Shown here: piece after piece, positions 42,301 to 49,525 of the stretch
Numbering within the stretch: the first letter of the stretch is position 1
Layout of the letters: each line of letters starts with the position of its first letter
Source: Desulfobacterales bacterium
Lineage (GTDB): Bacteria > Desulfobacterota > Desulfobacteria > Desulfobacterales > JALSRD01
Direction: 5' to 3'
Assembly (NCBI GenBank): GCA_026984935.1
Contig: JALSRD010000011.1
Location: 23,088-87,087, forward strand
Length of the DNA stretch: 64,000 bases
Made by a program: the position numbers and the translations under genes
The notes under the pieces: model-generated
What the model saw: the letters and a program-made list of their open reading frames with translations, nothing else
Database searches by the model: none
What the model was told of the DNA's origin: nothing

Positions 42301-42721
42301 CCGCAGTGAAGTATGCCACCGCATCACCTTTTTATACGGACTGCTCTACGAGCATAACCAACTCAACACGGCTACCCACAATGCCCTGCACGAGATGTTC
42401 GGCATTGCCTCGATTTCGGCCCTGGAGCATCTGGCGCAGATGGTACGCACGGGGCATCTGGTGGCGGCCGACGGTACCGAGCGCTACATGGATCATCTCC
42501 AGCGACTGGCCCTGCCGATCTGTTTCATCCACGGAGCCGAAAACCAGTGTTATCACCCGCAGAGCACCCAGCGCACCTTTGATGCCCTGCGTGATGTCAA
42601 CGGAGACCTGTACGAAAGGCATGTTATCTCAGGCTACGGACACATAGACTGCATCTTCGGTAAAAATGCAGCCCGGGATGTTTATCCACTGATACTCAAC
42701 CACCTGGAACGTAACGGCTGA
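39320..42721 (+). CDS. GMC oxidoreductase (cholesterol-oxidase-like) fused to an alpha/beta hydrolase
   Basis: This is a 1133-residue fusion protein. Residues of about 10-560 form an FAD-dependent GMC oxidoreductase: dinucleotide motif VVVIGSGYGGAIAASRLARA, GCGLGGTSLVNANV and a late VHPLGGCRMADRAEDG. A four-cysteine cluster (CSLCGDCVSGCN, about residue 197-208) is seen in long cholesterol-oxidase-like members. A beta-rich spacer (about 590-760) links to an alpha/beta hydrolase (about 790-1133; LLSHGLGVSSRIF). Its nucleophile elbow reads VHCFGS, with Cys909 where Ser is usual, and His is in ISGYGHIDCIFG. Such fusions are expected to oxidise and hydrolyse sterol- or lipid-like alcohols; the substrate is unknown. 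There is no signal peptide. AGGAGA precedes the ATG. Confidence 0.88.
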   Translation: MNRLSSRVENMQPRYTVVVIGSGYGGAIAASRLARAGQDVCILERGREFVPGEYPDTESEAARELQVDLPATHTGAPTGLYDFRVNPDMNVFVGCGLGGTSLVNANVSLRPEDRVFDDRRWPKELRRDVQMGLAQAFQRAEKMLDAKAYPSTAPKLAKYGALEKSAHFLNADKVYHPPINVMFADETNAAGVAQKACSLCGDCVSGCNVSAKNTVLMNYLPDAVNHGAEIYTCVSVRRIERRNDQWIVHFQVLDAGREIFDAPTQFIRATHVVLAAGTLGSTEILLRSKAAGLAMSDQVGRHLTGNGDVLGFAYNNDVPIHGIGFGSRDQTDAPPVGPTITGIIDLRNRDRLDDGMVIEEGALPGSIANLLPKVFSLSAQLAGKDTDSGLVDTVNEKRREMESLIQGPYHGATRNTQTFLVMAHDDGSGRMLLADDRLRIDWPAVGKQKVFERINNTLLEVTRPLGGTYLPNPLWNRLLGHDLVTVHPLGGCRMADRAEDGVVNHRGQVFSAAAGSDVHEGLYVMDGAIIPRSLGVNPLLTISALAERSSALLAESRGWVIDYTSRPVASPAAAAQKAGIRFSERMQGHFMRGDFAHFEPAAAAGKKNHSPFEFTLTIVSDDLEQMLHDPSHSARLYGTVSAPSLSAKPLQVIDGHFSLFAEDPDRPGYRQMTYQMQLQAQEGPAYRFYGFKAIPKSQGKDPWADTTTLYITVFADSGGSDAAIGKGILRIAPDDFLRQLTTMEVTNVPDTGRRLAYLLQFGSFFAGTLFDIYGGIFARPSVFDPQAPARKRRPLRTRAPEIHAVMTSDDVALRLTRYRGGNKGPVLLSHGLGVSSRIFSIDTIDTNLTEYLYSHGYDVWLLDYRASIELEASKTQFSADDIAGKDYPAAIETVLAVTGAADLQAVVHCFGSTTFFMAMLQGLTGIRSIVCSQVAAHIQAPLLTRIKTGLHFPAVLKMLGVDSLTAYVDTHADWADRLFDKALLLQPVPFDERCRSEVCHRITFLYGLLYEHNQLNTATHNALHEMFGIASISALEHLAQMVRTGHLVAADGTERYMDHLQRLALPICFIHGAENQCYHPQSTQRTFDALRDVNGDLYERHVISGYGHIDCIFGKNAARDVYPLILNHLERNG

Positions 42722-42787
42722 CCCTGTGCGCTGCAGTGACCGAACGGCTCAGCAGGCCGGCAGCAGTGAAAAGGAGGGAGGAACACC

Positions 42788-44401
42788 ATGAGTGCATTGC
42801 GACCACCGACCCTGGGTCCCATCGTGGGACATACGACGCCGACTTCCTGCCGGCTGTGGATGCGCGCCGGGGATCCTGCGGACCGGGGAAGCCAGCTTTC
42901 CGAAGACCGCCGTACCATCGGTGTTCTGACGGTGCTCGATGAGCGGGGCAAGCCGGTACCCGGCGACCCCGCGCGCAGCGCCTACTTTCGCCTGCATCGC
43001 GAATACGACCGCACCGGCACCTTCAACCTGGGGGTGCAGGCGGGGCTAAACACCCAGGACCATCAAAATGTTTTCGCCCTGCAGCCCGATACCGCCTACC
43101 GCGTCAAGATGGGTTCGCTGGTGCTCGACGACGCTTTCCCCAACGATCAGTCCGTAAACGATGCGGAAATTGCCCGCCGGCTGCCGCCCGCCGATGTATG
43201 GTCCGAGGACCTGGCCGGCCTGCCGACGGAGGCCGCCGAGGCGCGATTTAAAACCTTTCCCGTACGGCAGAAGCGTTTCAGCTTTCTGCTGGGCTCCTGC
43301 CATTACCCCGGCCTGTTCTGGAAAAAGAAACACTCGGACAGGATTTTCGGCCCCATGCTGCAACGGATGCAGCGCCGCCGCATGGGCAAAAAACCGCAGT
43401 TTGTGCTCATGGTGGGCGACCAGATTTACGCCGACATGCTCAACAAGGCCATTCCCATCGGGCTTGCCGATACTTTCGAGGAGTTCCAGGACCGCTATTT
43501 TGGCGCTTTCGGGTCGCGCAACATGCGCCGGCTGCTGCGAAACACGCCGCAATATATGATTCTCGATGATCATGAAATCGAAGACAACTGGACCCAGGAC
43601 GCCATCAACTCCGACCGCCAAAAACGAATCCTGTTCAACCTGGCCATCGGCGCCTACATGAGTTACCAGTGGAGTCACGGGCCGCGCAACTTCGACGGAC
43701 GGCTGTATTATCATTTCGATTGCGGCGGATTTCCCTTTTTCGTGCTGGATCAACGCACCCAGCGCTATAAGGACGACGAACCGGGCCTGGCCGACAACCA
43801 CATGCTCGGGCGCCCACCCCAGGACCCGGTCCGGGAACCCGGACAACTCAACCATCTGTTGAACTGGCTGAGCGAGCACAAAAACGACTCCCGTCCCAAG
43901 TTCATCGTATCGCCCACCGTTTTCGTGCCCAATCCGGTGTTGACCACGCGCAGCGACCGGCACAAGGACAAAAGCGACTCCTGGCCGGCCTTTCCGGAAA
44001 CCCGGCGGGCGTTGCTGAAACACATCGTCGAGCACCGGATCCAGAACGTGGTGTTCCTGTCGGGCGATATCCACTGTTCCAATGTGGCCCGCATATCTTT
44101 CTCCGGGCCGCCGGCCGTGAAGGCGCTGAAGGCTTTTTCCATCACCAGTTCGGCTTTCTACTGGCCCTTCTGGTTCGCCGATGGCGAACCGTCGCACTAC
44201 GTGCACGACTCCAAAAAAGAGGGCGATACCTTCGAGATCGATGCCGCCAGGGGAATTCAGATGGATTACCGTGCCGGCAGCTTCACTCAGAAAGACAATT
44301 TCTGCCAGATCGACGTCGATTGGCCGCAGCGTAAAATCGGCGTGCGCGCCTTTGGCAAGAGAGGCGACCTGATCCTTTCATCAACCCTGAACCTGGCCTG
44401 A
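42788..44401 (+). CDS. PhoD-like metallophosphatase
   Basis: This is a 537-residue protein of the PhoD-like (alkaline phosphatase D / MPP_PhoD) superfamily. Metal-binding motifs are in order: GSCHYPG, MVGDQIYADM, ILDDHEIEDNWTQ and LSGDIHCSN. An N-terminal beta domain begins GPIVGHTTPTSCRLWMRAG, typical of the family. Unlike secreted PhoD it has no Tat signal, so it should be cytoplasmic. It follows the GMC/hydrolase gene after 66 bases with a GGAGGG ribosome site, probably in the same operon. It may act on a phosphoester of the same lipid-like compound, which is speculative. Confidence 0.88.
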   Translation: MSALRPPTLGPIVGHTTPTSCRLWMRAGDPADRGSQLSEDRRTIGVLTVLDERGKPVPGDPARSAYFRLHREYDRTGTFNLGVQAGLNTQDHQNVFALQPDTAYRVKMGSLVLDDAFPNDQSVNDAEIARRLPPADVWSEDLAGLPTEAAEARFKTFPVRQKRFSFLLGSCHYPGLFWKKKHSDRIFGPMLQRMQRRRMGKKPQFVLMVGDQIYADMLNKAIPIGLADTFEEFQDRYFGAFGSRNMRRLLRNTPQYMILDDHEIEDNWTQDAINSDRQKRILFNLAIGAYMSYQWSHGPRNFDGRLYYHFDCGGFPFFVLDQRTQRYKDDEPGLADNHMLGRPPQDPVREPGQLNHLLNWLSEHKNDSRPKFIVSPTVFVPNPVLTTRSDRHKDKSDSWPAFPETRRALLKHIVEHRIQNVVFLSGDIHCSNVARISFSGPPAVKALKAFSITSSAFYWPFWFADGEPSHYVHDSKKEGDTFEIDAARGIQMDYRAGSFTQKDNFCQIDVDWPQRKIGVRAFGKRGDLILSSTLNLA

Positions 44402-44577
44402 AGGCATGGCACCATCCATTGGTCCGACCAGATGATTGCTCCCTTCCACAGATCGGGGCCGTATACCGTATAACTTACCGGCAGTCGGCAGAGAGTGTAC
44501 GGATCCCTGCCTGCCTGTGGCGTTGGCAAAATCGAAGCATATTTGATATGCCACCCCTGGCGGCGGGGTTCTAAATC

Positions 44578-44609
44578 AAAAAAGGGGTCGCGGAAAAATC
44601 CGCAACCCC
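44578..44609 (-). terminator. rho-independent terminator of the truncated tRNA gene
   Basis: On the minus strand an 11-bp stem (44599-44609 with 44584-44594, one G-T pair) closes on a TTTT loop and is followed by six T (44583-44578). It lies just past the tRNA 3' end and is the tRNA's own terminator. It also faces the PhoD gene from the other side. The rest of 44402-44621 shows nothing else. Confidence 0.85.
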
Positions 44610-44621
44610 CTGTATTTATTG

Positions 44622-44668
44622 TGGTAGGCGGTGCAGGATTTGAACCTGCGACTTCTACCGTGTGAAGG
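44622..44668 (-). tRNA. 3' fragment of a tRNA-Val(CAC); likely attachment-site scar
   Basis: On the minus strand the sequence holds an anticodon loop TTCACAC (anticodon CAC, valine), the 3' half of the anticodon stem, the variable loop, a complete T arm (GCAGG-TTCAAAT-CCTGC), the 3' acceptor strand ACCGCCT and A-CCA. Upstream, where the D arm and the 5' acceptor strand AGGCGGT should be, none is present. This is what remains at the far end of an element that integrated into a tRNA gene. An intact copy is expected at the element's other end, beyond the window. 44669-44934 holds no recognisable gene. Confidence 0.8.
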
Positions 44669-44934
44669 TCAGGGAGCGGTTCCAAGATGCTGAAAAGACA
44701 TCGGAAAAAAGGTAGTGTTTTGAGCATCCGGGAAGTGTATGCCCAAAAAAACAGCCCGCCAAAATAATCCGGATATCTACCGCTATTTCATATTTCAGGG
44801 GCTTTGAGCAATCCTTTTTTGCAGGGATGATCTTTTTCTTTGCAGAATGCATCTGGTTGCCGATAATACAATCAATATGTCCGGCAGGCCGGCCGGGTGA
44901 TTCTTCAAAGGGCCCTTGCAGCAGGAGGATTTTG

Positions 44935-46968
44935 ATGAAGGATGCGGTGTCACAGGAAACGCTGGAACAGACCATCCGTCGACTGGAACATCAGAAAGAA
45001 ATGATGGCCTTGCGAATCCGCGAATTGGAGCAAGAACTGTCCGAAACGCAATGCGATTCGGAGTTTTGTTGGCGGGCGTTCGACGCGGTCAGCAATCCTC
45101 TTTGCATTATCGATGCGAATTATCGGGTCATTCGCATGAATCGCGCGCAGAAAGCCGAACTGGGGCTGGATGATGTGGATATTCCCGCGGGATTCTGCTA
45201 CGAGCTATTCCATAAACTGGACCATCCCCCGGATTTCTGCACCTTGGAAAAAACCTTGACCGATCAGGTACCCTGCCAGGCCAAAATTTTCGATGGATCT
45301 TCCGGCAGACACCTCAAGATCAGCACCTACCCCATTGCCGATCCTGATGGCGATGTTGCGAAAGTTCTGCATTCCATCCATGATTTGTCGCAGCGCAAGG
45401 AGCTTGAGCAAAACCTGCAGGAAAGCCAGGAGCGGCTCCAGATGCTGCTGGACACCACTCCCGACAGCATTTGCTTCAAGGATGGCCGCGGCCGATGGCT
45501 GGCCTCCAGCCGGGCGAATCTAAGACTTTTCCAACTTGAGGAAGTGGAAACCAGGGGCAGAACCGACGAGGAATTGTCTCTGTCCACTCCTTTTTATCGG
45601 GATGCCCTTTTGGTCTGCGCGCAAACCGATGAAAAAGCATGGAAGAAGGGCGATCTTTCCCGCAACGAGGAGGAGATCCCGACACCCAACGGACCCAACC
45701 GGATTTTCGATGTCATCAAAATGCCCGTTTTTCACCAGGACGGCCGGCGCCGCGAGTTGCTGATCCTCGGCCGTGATATTACCAGCAGGGTAAAACTTGA
45801 GGAGCGCCTGCGCCAATCCCAGAAGATGGAGGCCATCGGCACCCTGGCCGGCGGCATCGCCCATGATTTCAACAATATTCTGATGTCGATCATGGGTTTT
45901 ACCGAGATGGCGATGATGGATCTGCCTGAAAATGCGCATGCCCGGCAGGATCTCGCAGAGGCGCTGAGCAGTGCCAACAGGGCCAAGGAGCTTGTGGGCC
46001 AGATTCTGGCCTTCAGCCGACAGGAGAAAAAGCAGGCCCGGCCATTGCTGGTGGTCCCGATTCTGAAAGAAGCCCTCAAACTGGTGCGGCATTCACTGCC
46101 GTCAACCATCGAGATCCGGCAGAATCTGCCGCCCGACGCTTCGGCGATCATGGCCGATCCCACTGACATTTACCAGATCTTCATGAATCTTTTCACCAAT
46201 GCGGGCCAGGCCATGAAAGAAAAGGGCGGTATCCTGGAAGTTGGGCTGGAAACCGTCATTCAAAATAAATCCGGGGCCGGGGAAAATCCGGGAATGTCCA
46301 GGGGCCGGTTTCTCAAGATCAGCGTGTCGGATACCGGGCCCGGAATTCCCAAAAGCCAGATCCATCGTATTTTCGATCCCTATTTCACCACCAAGATGCC
46401 TGGTGAAGGGACCGGCCTCGGGCTGGCGGTGGTGCATAGCATCGTCAGCGAGCTGGATGGATATATCGATGTTTCCTCTGAACCGGGCGCCGGGACGGTG
46501 TTTGAATTGTATTTTCCGATGCTGGAGGATATGGCGGCGGATGAAAAACCGCAAATAGAGGAGGTTGAAGGCATACCTTTCGGCAGCGGAAGCATTCTGA
46601 TCGTCGATGATGAAAAATCGATCCTGCAGATGCTCTACCTTTCGCTGGAATCCTTCGGTTTTGAAGTTACCACGCGGGTAAGCGGCATCGACGCGCTGGA
46701 AGCCTTCCGGGCCAATCCGGACCGCTATGATGTCGTCGTCACCGATTTGACCATGCCGAACATGACGGGTGACCGACTGGCCATGGAAATTAAAAGGATA
46801 AGGCCGGATGTCCCTATTATTCTATGCACCGGGTTTAGCGAGAAATTGTCCAAAGAATGGCTTTCTATGGCCGGTATCGACGAAGTGCAGATGAAACCGG
46901 TGAGCGGCACAGGCCTGGCATGGAAGCTGCGCAAGATCCTGGACCGCCGACATTCTGCGTCCAAATGA
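44935..46968 (+). CDS. PAS-domain hybrid sensor histidine kinase beside the prophage
   Basis: This is a 677-residue cytoplasmic kinase. A short coiled coil (about 5-40) leads into two PAS domains (about 45-155 and 165-290). Then come HisKA with His in GTLAGGIAHDFNNI, HATPase with DTGPGIPKSQIHRIFDPYF and GEGTGLGLAVVHS, and a receiver with VDDEKS, Asp in VTDLTMPNMTG and Lys in VQMKP. No membrane segment is seen, so it senses an internal signal, perhaps redox. GCAGGAGG precedes the ATG. It lies between the tRNA scar and the prophage and points away from the scar, so it may be prophage cargo. Its stop is 26 bases from the last phage gene, which converges on it. Confidence 0.88.
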   Translation: MKDAVSQETLEQTIRRLEHQKEMMALRIRELEQELSETQCDSEFCWRAFDAVSNPLCIIDANYRVIRMNRAQKAELGLDDVDIPAGFCYELFHKLDHPPDFCTLEKTLTDQVPCQAKIFDGSSGRHLKISTYPIADPDGDVAKVLHSIHDLSQRKELEQNLQESQERLQMLLDTTPDSICFKDGRGRWLASSRANLRLFQLEEVETRGRTDEELSLSTPFYRDALLVCAQTDEKAWKKGDLSRNEEEIPTPNGPNRIFDVIKMPVFHQDGRRRELLILGRDITSRVKLEERLRQSQKMEAIGTLAGGIAHDFNNILMSIMGFTEMAMMDLPENAHARQDLAEALSSANRAKELVGQILAFSRQEKKQARPLLVVPILKEALKLVRHSLPSTIEIRQNLPPDASAIMADPTDIYQIFMNLFTNAGQAMKEKGGILEVGLETVIQNKSGAGENPGMSRGRFLKISVSDTGPGIPKSQIHRIFDPYFTTKMPGEGTGLGLAVVHSIVSELDGYIDVSSEPGAGTVFELYFPMLEDMAADEKPQIEEVEGIPFGSGSILIVDDEKSILQMLYLSLESFGFEVTTRVSGIDALEAFRANPDRYDVVVTDLTMPNMTGDRLAMEIKRIRPDVPIILCTGFSEKLSKEWLSMAGIDEVQMKPVSGTGLAWKLRKILDRRHSASK

Positions 46969-46994
46969 AGCATCCGGTTTGCCGATGCGGGATG

Positions 46995-47537
46995 TCAAGC
47001 CGGGGGCGGCGTGATCTCCACGGGGTCGGACCACCAGTTGAGTTGCGGCATGTCGGCGGGGCGGGGGGTGCGGCCCGATTCCCAGTCGGGCAGGCCGGCC
47101 TCGATGCCGCACTGATAGACGTACTCGGAGCAGAAGAAGCGGCGGGAATCGGCCAGCACGCGGCCGCTGATGTTGGCGAACAGGGATTCGTAGTCGTAGG
47201 GCACGCCCACGTAGCCCAGGGCCAGGGCGGCCATGTGCGGCCGGCGGCTGTCGTATTTTGCGCGCAGGGGATACCACCAGCAGCGGCCCGCAAAGTTCGC
47301 CAGGCGGCGGCTGACCAGGCGCAGCTCGATGCCGCCGGCCAGGGCCTCCAGACAAAACCGGCGGCCCGGCAGTCCCGATTCGTATTCCTTGAAGCGGATG
47401 ACCAGCGATGCGTGGTTGACGTTGCCGTGCGAAAAAAAGCGGATCAGGGCGCCCAGGAGCGTTTCCGAGCGCCACAAGAGCAGGTCACCGGTGCGCATGG
47501 CCTGACGGATGCGCCGGTAGCGGCGGCTGCTGCTCAT
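46995..47537 (-). CDS. phage permuted NlpC/P60-type peptidase
   Basis: This is a 180-residue protein resembling the circularly permuted papain-like NlpC/P60 (YiiX-type) family. The early TGDLLLWR is followed by His42 in NHASLVIRF and the catalytic Cys136 in RRFFCSEYV. Such enzymes cut peptide or amide bonds in the wall or in lipids. Its ATG overlaps the stop of the preceding small membrane protein (ATGA). It is the last gene of the prophage block. It has no signal peptide, so release would need a holin. An endolysin or virion role is inferred. Confidence 0.75.
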   Translation of the reverse strand: MSSSRRYRRIRQAMRTGDLLLWRSETLLGALIRFFSHGNVNHASLVIRFKEYESGLPGRRFCLEALAGGIELRLVSRRLANFAGRCWWYPLRAKYDSRRPHMAALALGYVGVPYDYESLFANISGRVLADSRRFFCSEYVYQCGIEAGLPDWESGRTPRPADMPQLNWWSDPVEITPPPA

Positions 47538-47695
47538 GGTTTCTTTTTCAGGCCGTCGAAGAGGTGCTGGGTGGCCACGCCCAAAAGGCCCATGAAGGCC
47601 ATGCCGGCCTTTTCGCTGACAAAGGCCCACATGAGGCAGGCGGCCACCACCAGGGTGACGGCGAACAGCCATTTTCTAAGACCGTAGATCTTCAT
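47534..47695 (-). CDS. 53-residue membrane protein, candidate holin
   Basis: This is a short frame, MKIYGLRKWLFAVTLVVAAC and onward, with two hydrophobic stretches (about 9-25 and 31-46) and a basic C-terminus (LKKKP). It overlaps the preceding gene by 20 bases and the following peptidase gene by four. Size, membrane segments, charge and position beside lysis enzymes fit a small holin or a holin partner. No family could be named. Confidence 0.6.
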   Translation of the reverse strand: MKIYGLRKWLFAVTLVVAACLMWAFVSEKAGMAFMGLLGVATQHLFDGLKKKP

Positions 47696-47900
47696 CTTGC
47701 TTCTCCTTTCGCGGCATATCCAGCCGGCGGCGCAGGCGCGCGCAGATGCGCCGGATCTGGGCCTTGCCGTGCGGCGTCAGGCGGTTTTCGGTTTCGGGGT
47801 CGGCCTCGTGCTCCCAGTCGCGCAGCCAGATGTCCACGGCGTCCTTGCCCGCCAGCTTCCACAAAAGGCGCGCGTACATCAGCATTTTCCAGCCCGTCAT
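47676..47900 (-). CDS. small basic phage protein of unknown function
   Basis: This is a 74-residue, strongly charged protein (MLMYARLLWKLAGKDAVDIW, then IRRICARLRRRLDMPRKEK). It lies one base after the lipoprotein stop and overlaps the small membrane protein gene, so it is placed inside the lysis block by context only. No motif was recognised. Confidence 0.6.
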   Translation of the reverse strand: MTGWKMLMYARLLWKLAGKDAVDIWLRDWEHEADPETENRLTPHGKAQIRRICARLRRRLDMPRKEKQDEDLRS

Positions 47901-47901
47901 G

Positions 47902-48441
47902 TCAGGGGCCTCCCACGACCAGCGGCGGGGCCGTGGCCGAGTTGTCCACCGGGTTCTTGCTGCCCAGGTTCCATTCCACGGATCCGGGCCCGGCGTTGTT
48001 GTTGGCGTTGGCGTTCATCGTGTAGTTGTTGGACGTGCTGCTGACCGGCCCGGATGCCGGCCGTCCGTAGCCCGCCTTGATGAAATCCGACGTGGTGGCA
48101 TGCTGCGCCCACAGGCCGTAGCCGCCCAGGCCGTAGGGGGCCAGGCGCACCAGGCCGTCCATGAAGATTTTCAAACCGGAAGGGGGGGCGTGGAAGACGG
48201 GCGGCGGGGACAGGCGGAAATCGCCGTAATAGGCCAAGGTGCCGACGATCTTGACGGGATGGTCCTCGGTGCCGCGGATCTCGAAGATCTTGTGGTTCGC
48301 GGCTTTTTCGGCCCAGTTGCGCCAGGCCTTGATCTGGGCGGCGTAGTTGGGGTCGATCACCGGGTTTTTGACCCAGGAAGTACATCCGGCGGCTAAAAAC
48401 AGCATCAAGGTTCCAAGCGCAAAAACAGCAGGGGATCGCAT
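47902..48441 (-). CDS. phage-encoded lipoprotein in the lysis block
   Basis: This is a 179-residue protein with a lipoprotein signal: MRSPAVFALGTLMLFLAAGC, modified Cys at about residue 20. The mature part has a middle strand region (HPVKIVGTLAYYGDFRLSPP) and an asparagine-rich tail (SSTSNNYTMNANANNN). The start has GGAGGTG 7 bases upstream and lies 37 bases inside the preceding peptidase gene. Phage lysis blocks often encode an outer-membrane lipoprotein (Rz1-type spanin), but this one is larger and lacks an obvious inner-membrane partner. A surface-exclusion lipoprotein is another option. Confidence 0.7.
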   Translation of the reverse strand: MRSPAVFALGTLMLFLAAGCTSWVKNPVIDPNYAAQIKAWRNWAEKAANHKIFEIRGTEDHPVKIVGTLAYYGDFRLSPPPVFHAPPSGLKIFMDGLVRLAPYGLGGYGLWAQHATTSDFIKAGYGRPASGPVSSTSNNYTMNANANNNAGPGSVEWNLGSKNPVDNSATAPPLVVGGP

Positions 48442-48818
48442 GCAGTCACCTCCATGTGGATGTGCGGCCGCATGCCCTGGTGCGGATAGCGGAACGTGAC
48501 GTCCTGGGCGATGCCGACGGCGTCGCCCGCGCGCACGTCGGATCCGATCAGGCGGGCATGGGGCTGCAGGTAGAAGAGTTTGATTTCCATACGCGCGCCG
48601 GCGATCAGCAGGCCGCTTAAGTGGGCGTCGTCGGCATAGGGCCGCGCGATGCGCACGATCCGGCCGGCCAGGGGCGCGACGACCGTCTGGCCCGGCGCGC
48701 ACAAGAGATCCAGGCCGCGGTGGCGGCGGTTGCCGCGCGGCGCGCCGTAAAGGCCCGATCCGGCCGGATCGCTGCGGATGCCTTTACCCGTGGGGTTGAT
48801 GATGGTCACGGTCGTCAT
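48405..48818 (-). CDS. phage M23-family peptidase (endolysin candidate)
   Basis: This is a 137-residue LytM/M23 zinc endopeptidase domain with nothing else. The metal ligands are His33 and Asp37 in HRGLDLLCAPG and His121 in the HIHMEV segment, with His119 as catalytic partner. The glycine-rich GQTVVAPLAGRIVRIA strand is typical. M23 enzymes cut peptide cross-bridges of peptidoglycan. Without a signal peptide, access to the wall would need a holin. It overlaps the receiver gene upstream by 35 bases. Confidence 0.85.
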   Translation of the reverse strand: MTTVTIINPTGKGIRSDPAGSGLYGAPRGNRRHRGLDLLCAPGQTVVAPLAGRIVRIARPYADDAHLSGLLIAGARMEIKLFYLQPHARLIGSDVRAGDAVGIAQDVTFRYPHQGMRPHIHMEVTACDPLLFLRLEP

Positions 48819-49293
48819 TTTGCTTGGCCCAGTACTCCAGGCGCGCGAACACGCCGGCCAGGGACCGGCGCAGGCGGTTCCAGTCGAAGGGTTTGATAAA
48901 GCAATCCTCGAAGCCGGCCGCGCGCAGTTCGCTGAGCCGGCTCATGGCGGGATTTCCGGTGACGGCCAGGCAGGTGATCAGCGGGCATTGATGCCGGATG
49001 CGGCGGCACAGCGTGATGCCGTCCACCGTGGGCAGTTTCAGGTCGATGAGCACCACCCAGATGATGCAGTCGTTCAACACATCCAGGGCGTCCTCGGCGG
49101 ACTTGGCGAACAGGGGATGGTAGCCCCAGCTTTCCAGCCAGGACGCCACGGCGCCCAGAAAGAGCGGTTCATCGTCCACCACCAGCACGCGGCGGTTTAA
49201 GATATTGCGGCGCACCTCCTTCAGGCGCTGGTGGGCATCCGCGATCTGCGCACCGATGGCGCGCTGCATGTCTTTGAATCTTTTCAGCGTCAT
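48784..49293 (-). CDS. receiver-domain protein embedded in the phage late operon
   Basis: This is a 169-residue protein. A basic helix (1-34) precedes a complete receiver: Asp40-Asp41 in VVDDEP, phospho-acceptor Asp84 in LIDLKLPTVDG, Thr112 in AVTGNP and Lys134 in FIKPF. All switch residues are intact. About 25 residues follow with no DNA-binding domain. It is translationally coupled to the membrane protein before it (ATGA) and overlaps the M23 peptidase after it, so it belongs to the late operon and is not a random insertion. A phosphorylation-controlled role in lysis timing or take-over of host signalling is speculative. Confidence 0.85.
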   Translation of the reverse strand: MTLKRFKDMQRAIGAQIADAHQRLKEVRRNILNRRVLVVDDEPLFLGAVASWLESWGYHPLFAKSAEDALDVLNDCIIWVVLIDLKLPTVDGITLCRRIRHQCPLITCLAVTGNPAMSRLSELRAAGFEDCFIKPFDWNRLRRSLAGVFARLEYWAKQNDDRDHHQPHG

Positions 49294-49505
49294 TTTTGGT
49301 CCTCTCCGCTCTCCAGGCGGCAGGCGCCGGTCTTGTGCTGGGTCAGCATCTCCAGCAGCGCCACCATTTTGACCACGGCCTGGGTGTTCTGGGTCAACTG
49401 GCTGCTCAGGCGGTCAAACAGACGGAACTGCCAGAAAATCACCAGCAGCAGCGCCACGGCCACCACCGAATCCAGTCCCTTCAACAACACCAGTAAATCG
49501 CCCAT
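49290..49505 (-). CDS. small phage membrane protein, holin-like or coiled-coil
   Basis: This is a 71-residue protein with one membrane helix near the start (GLDSVVAVALLLVIFWQFRL) and a helical, coiled-coil-like remainder (LSSQLTQNTQAVVKMVALLE). Starts at 49523, 49511 and 49505 are all ATG; 49505 is best placed behind the GGGGGG. Its stop overlaps the receiver gene start. It could be a holin, an antiholin or a spanin-like inner-membrane subunit. Confidence 0.65.
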   Translation of the reverse strand: MGDLLVLLKGLDSVVAVALLLVIFWQFRLFDRLSSQLTQNTQAVVKMVALLEMLTQHKTGACRLESGEDQK

Positions 49506-49525
49506 GGCCATACCCCCCGCCATTT

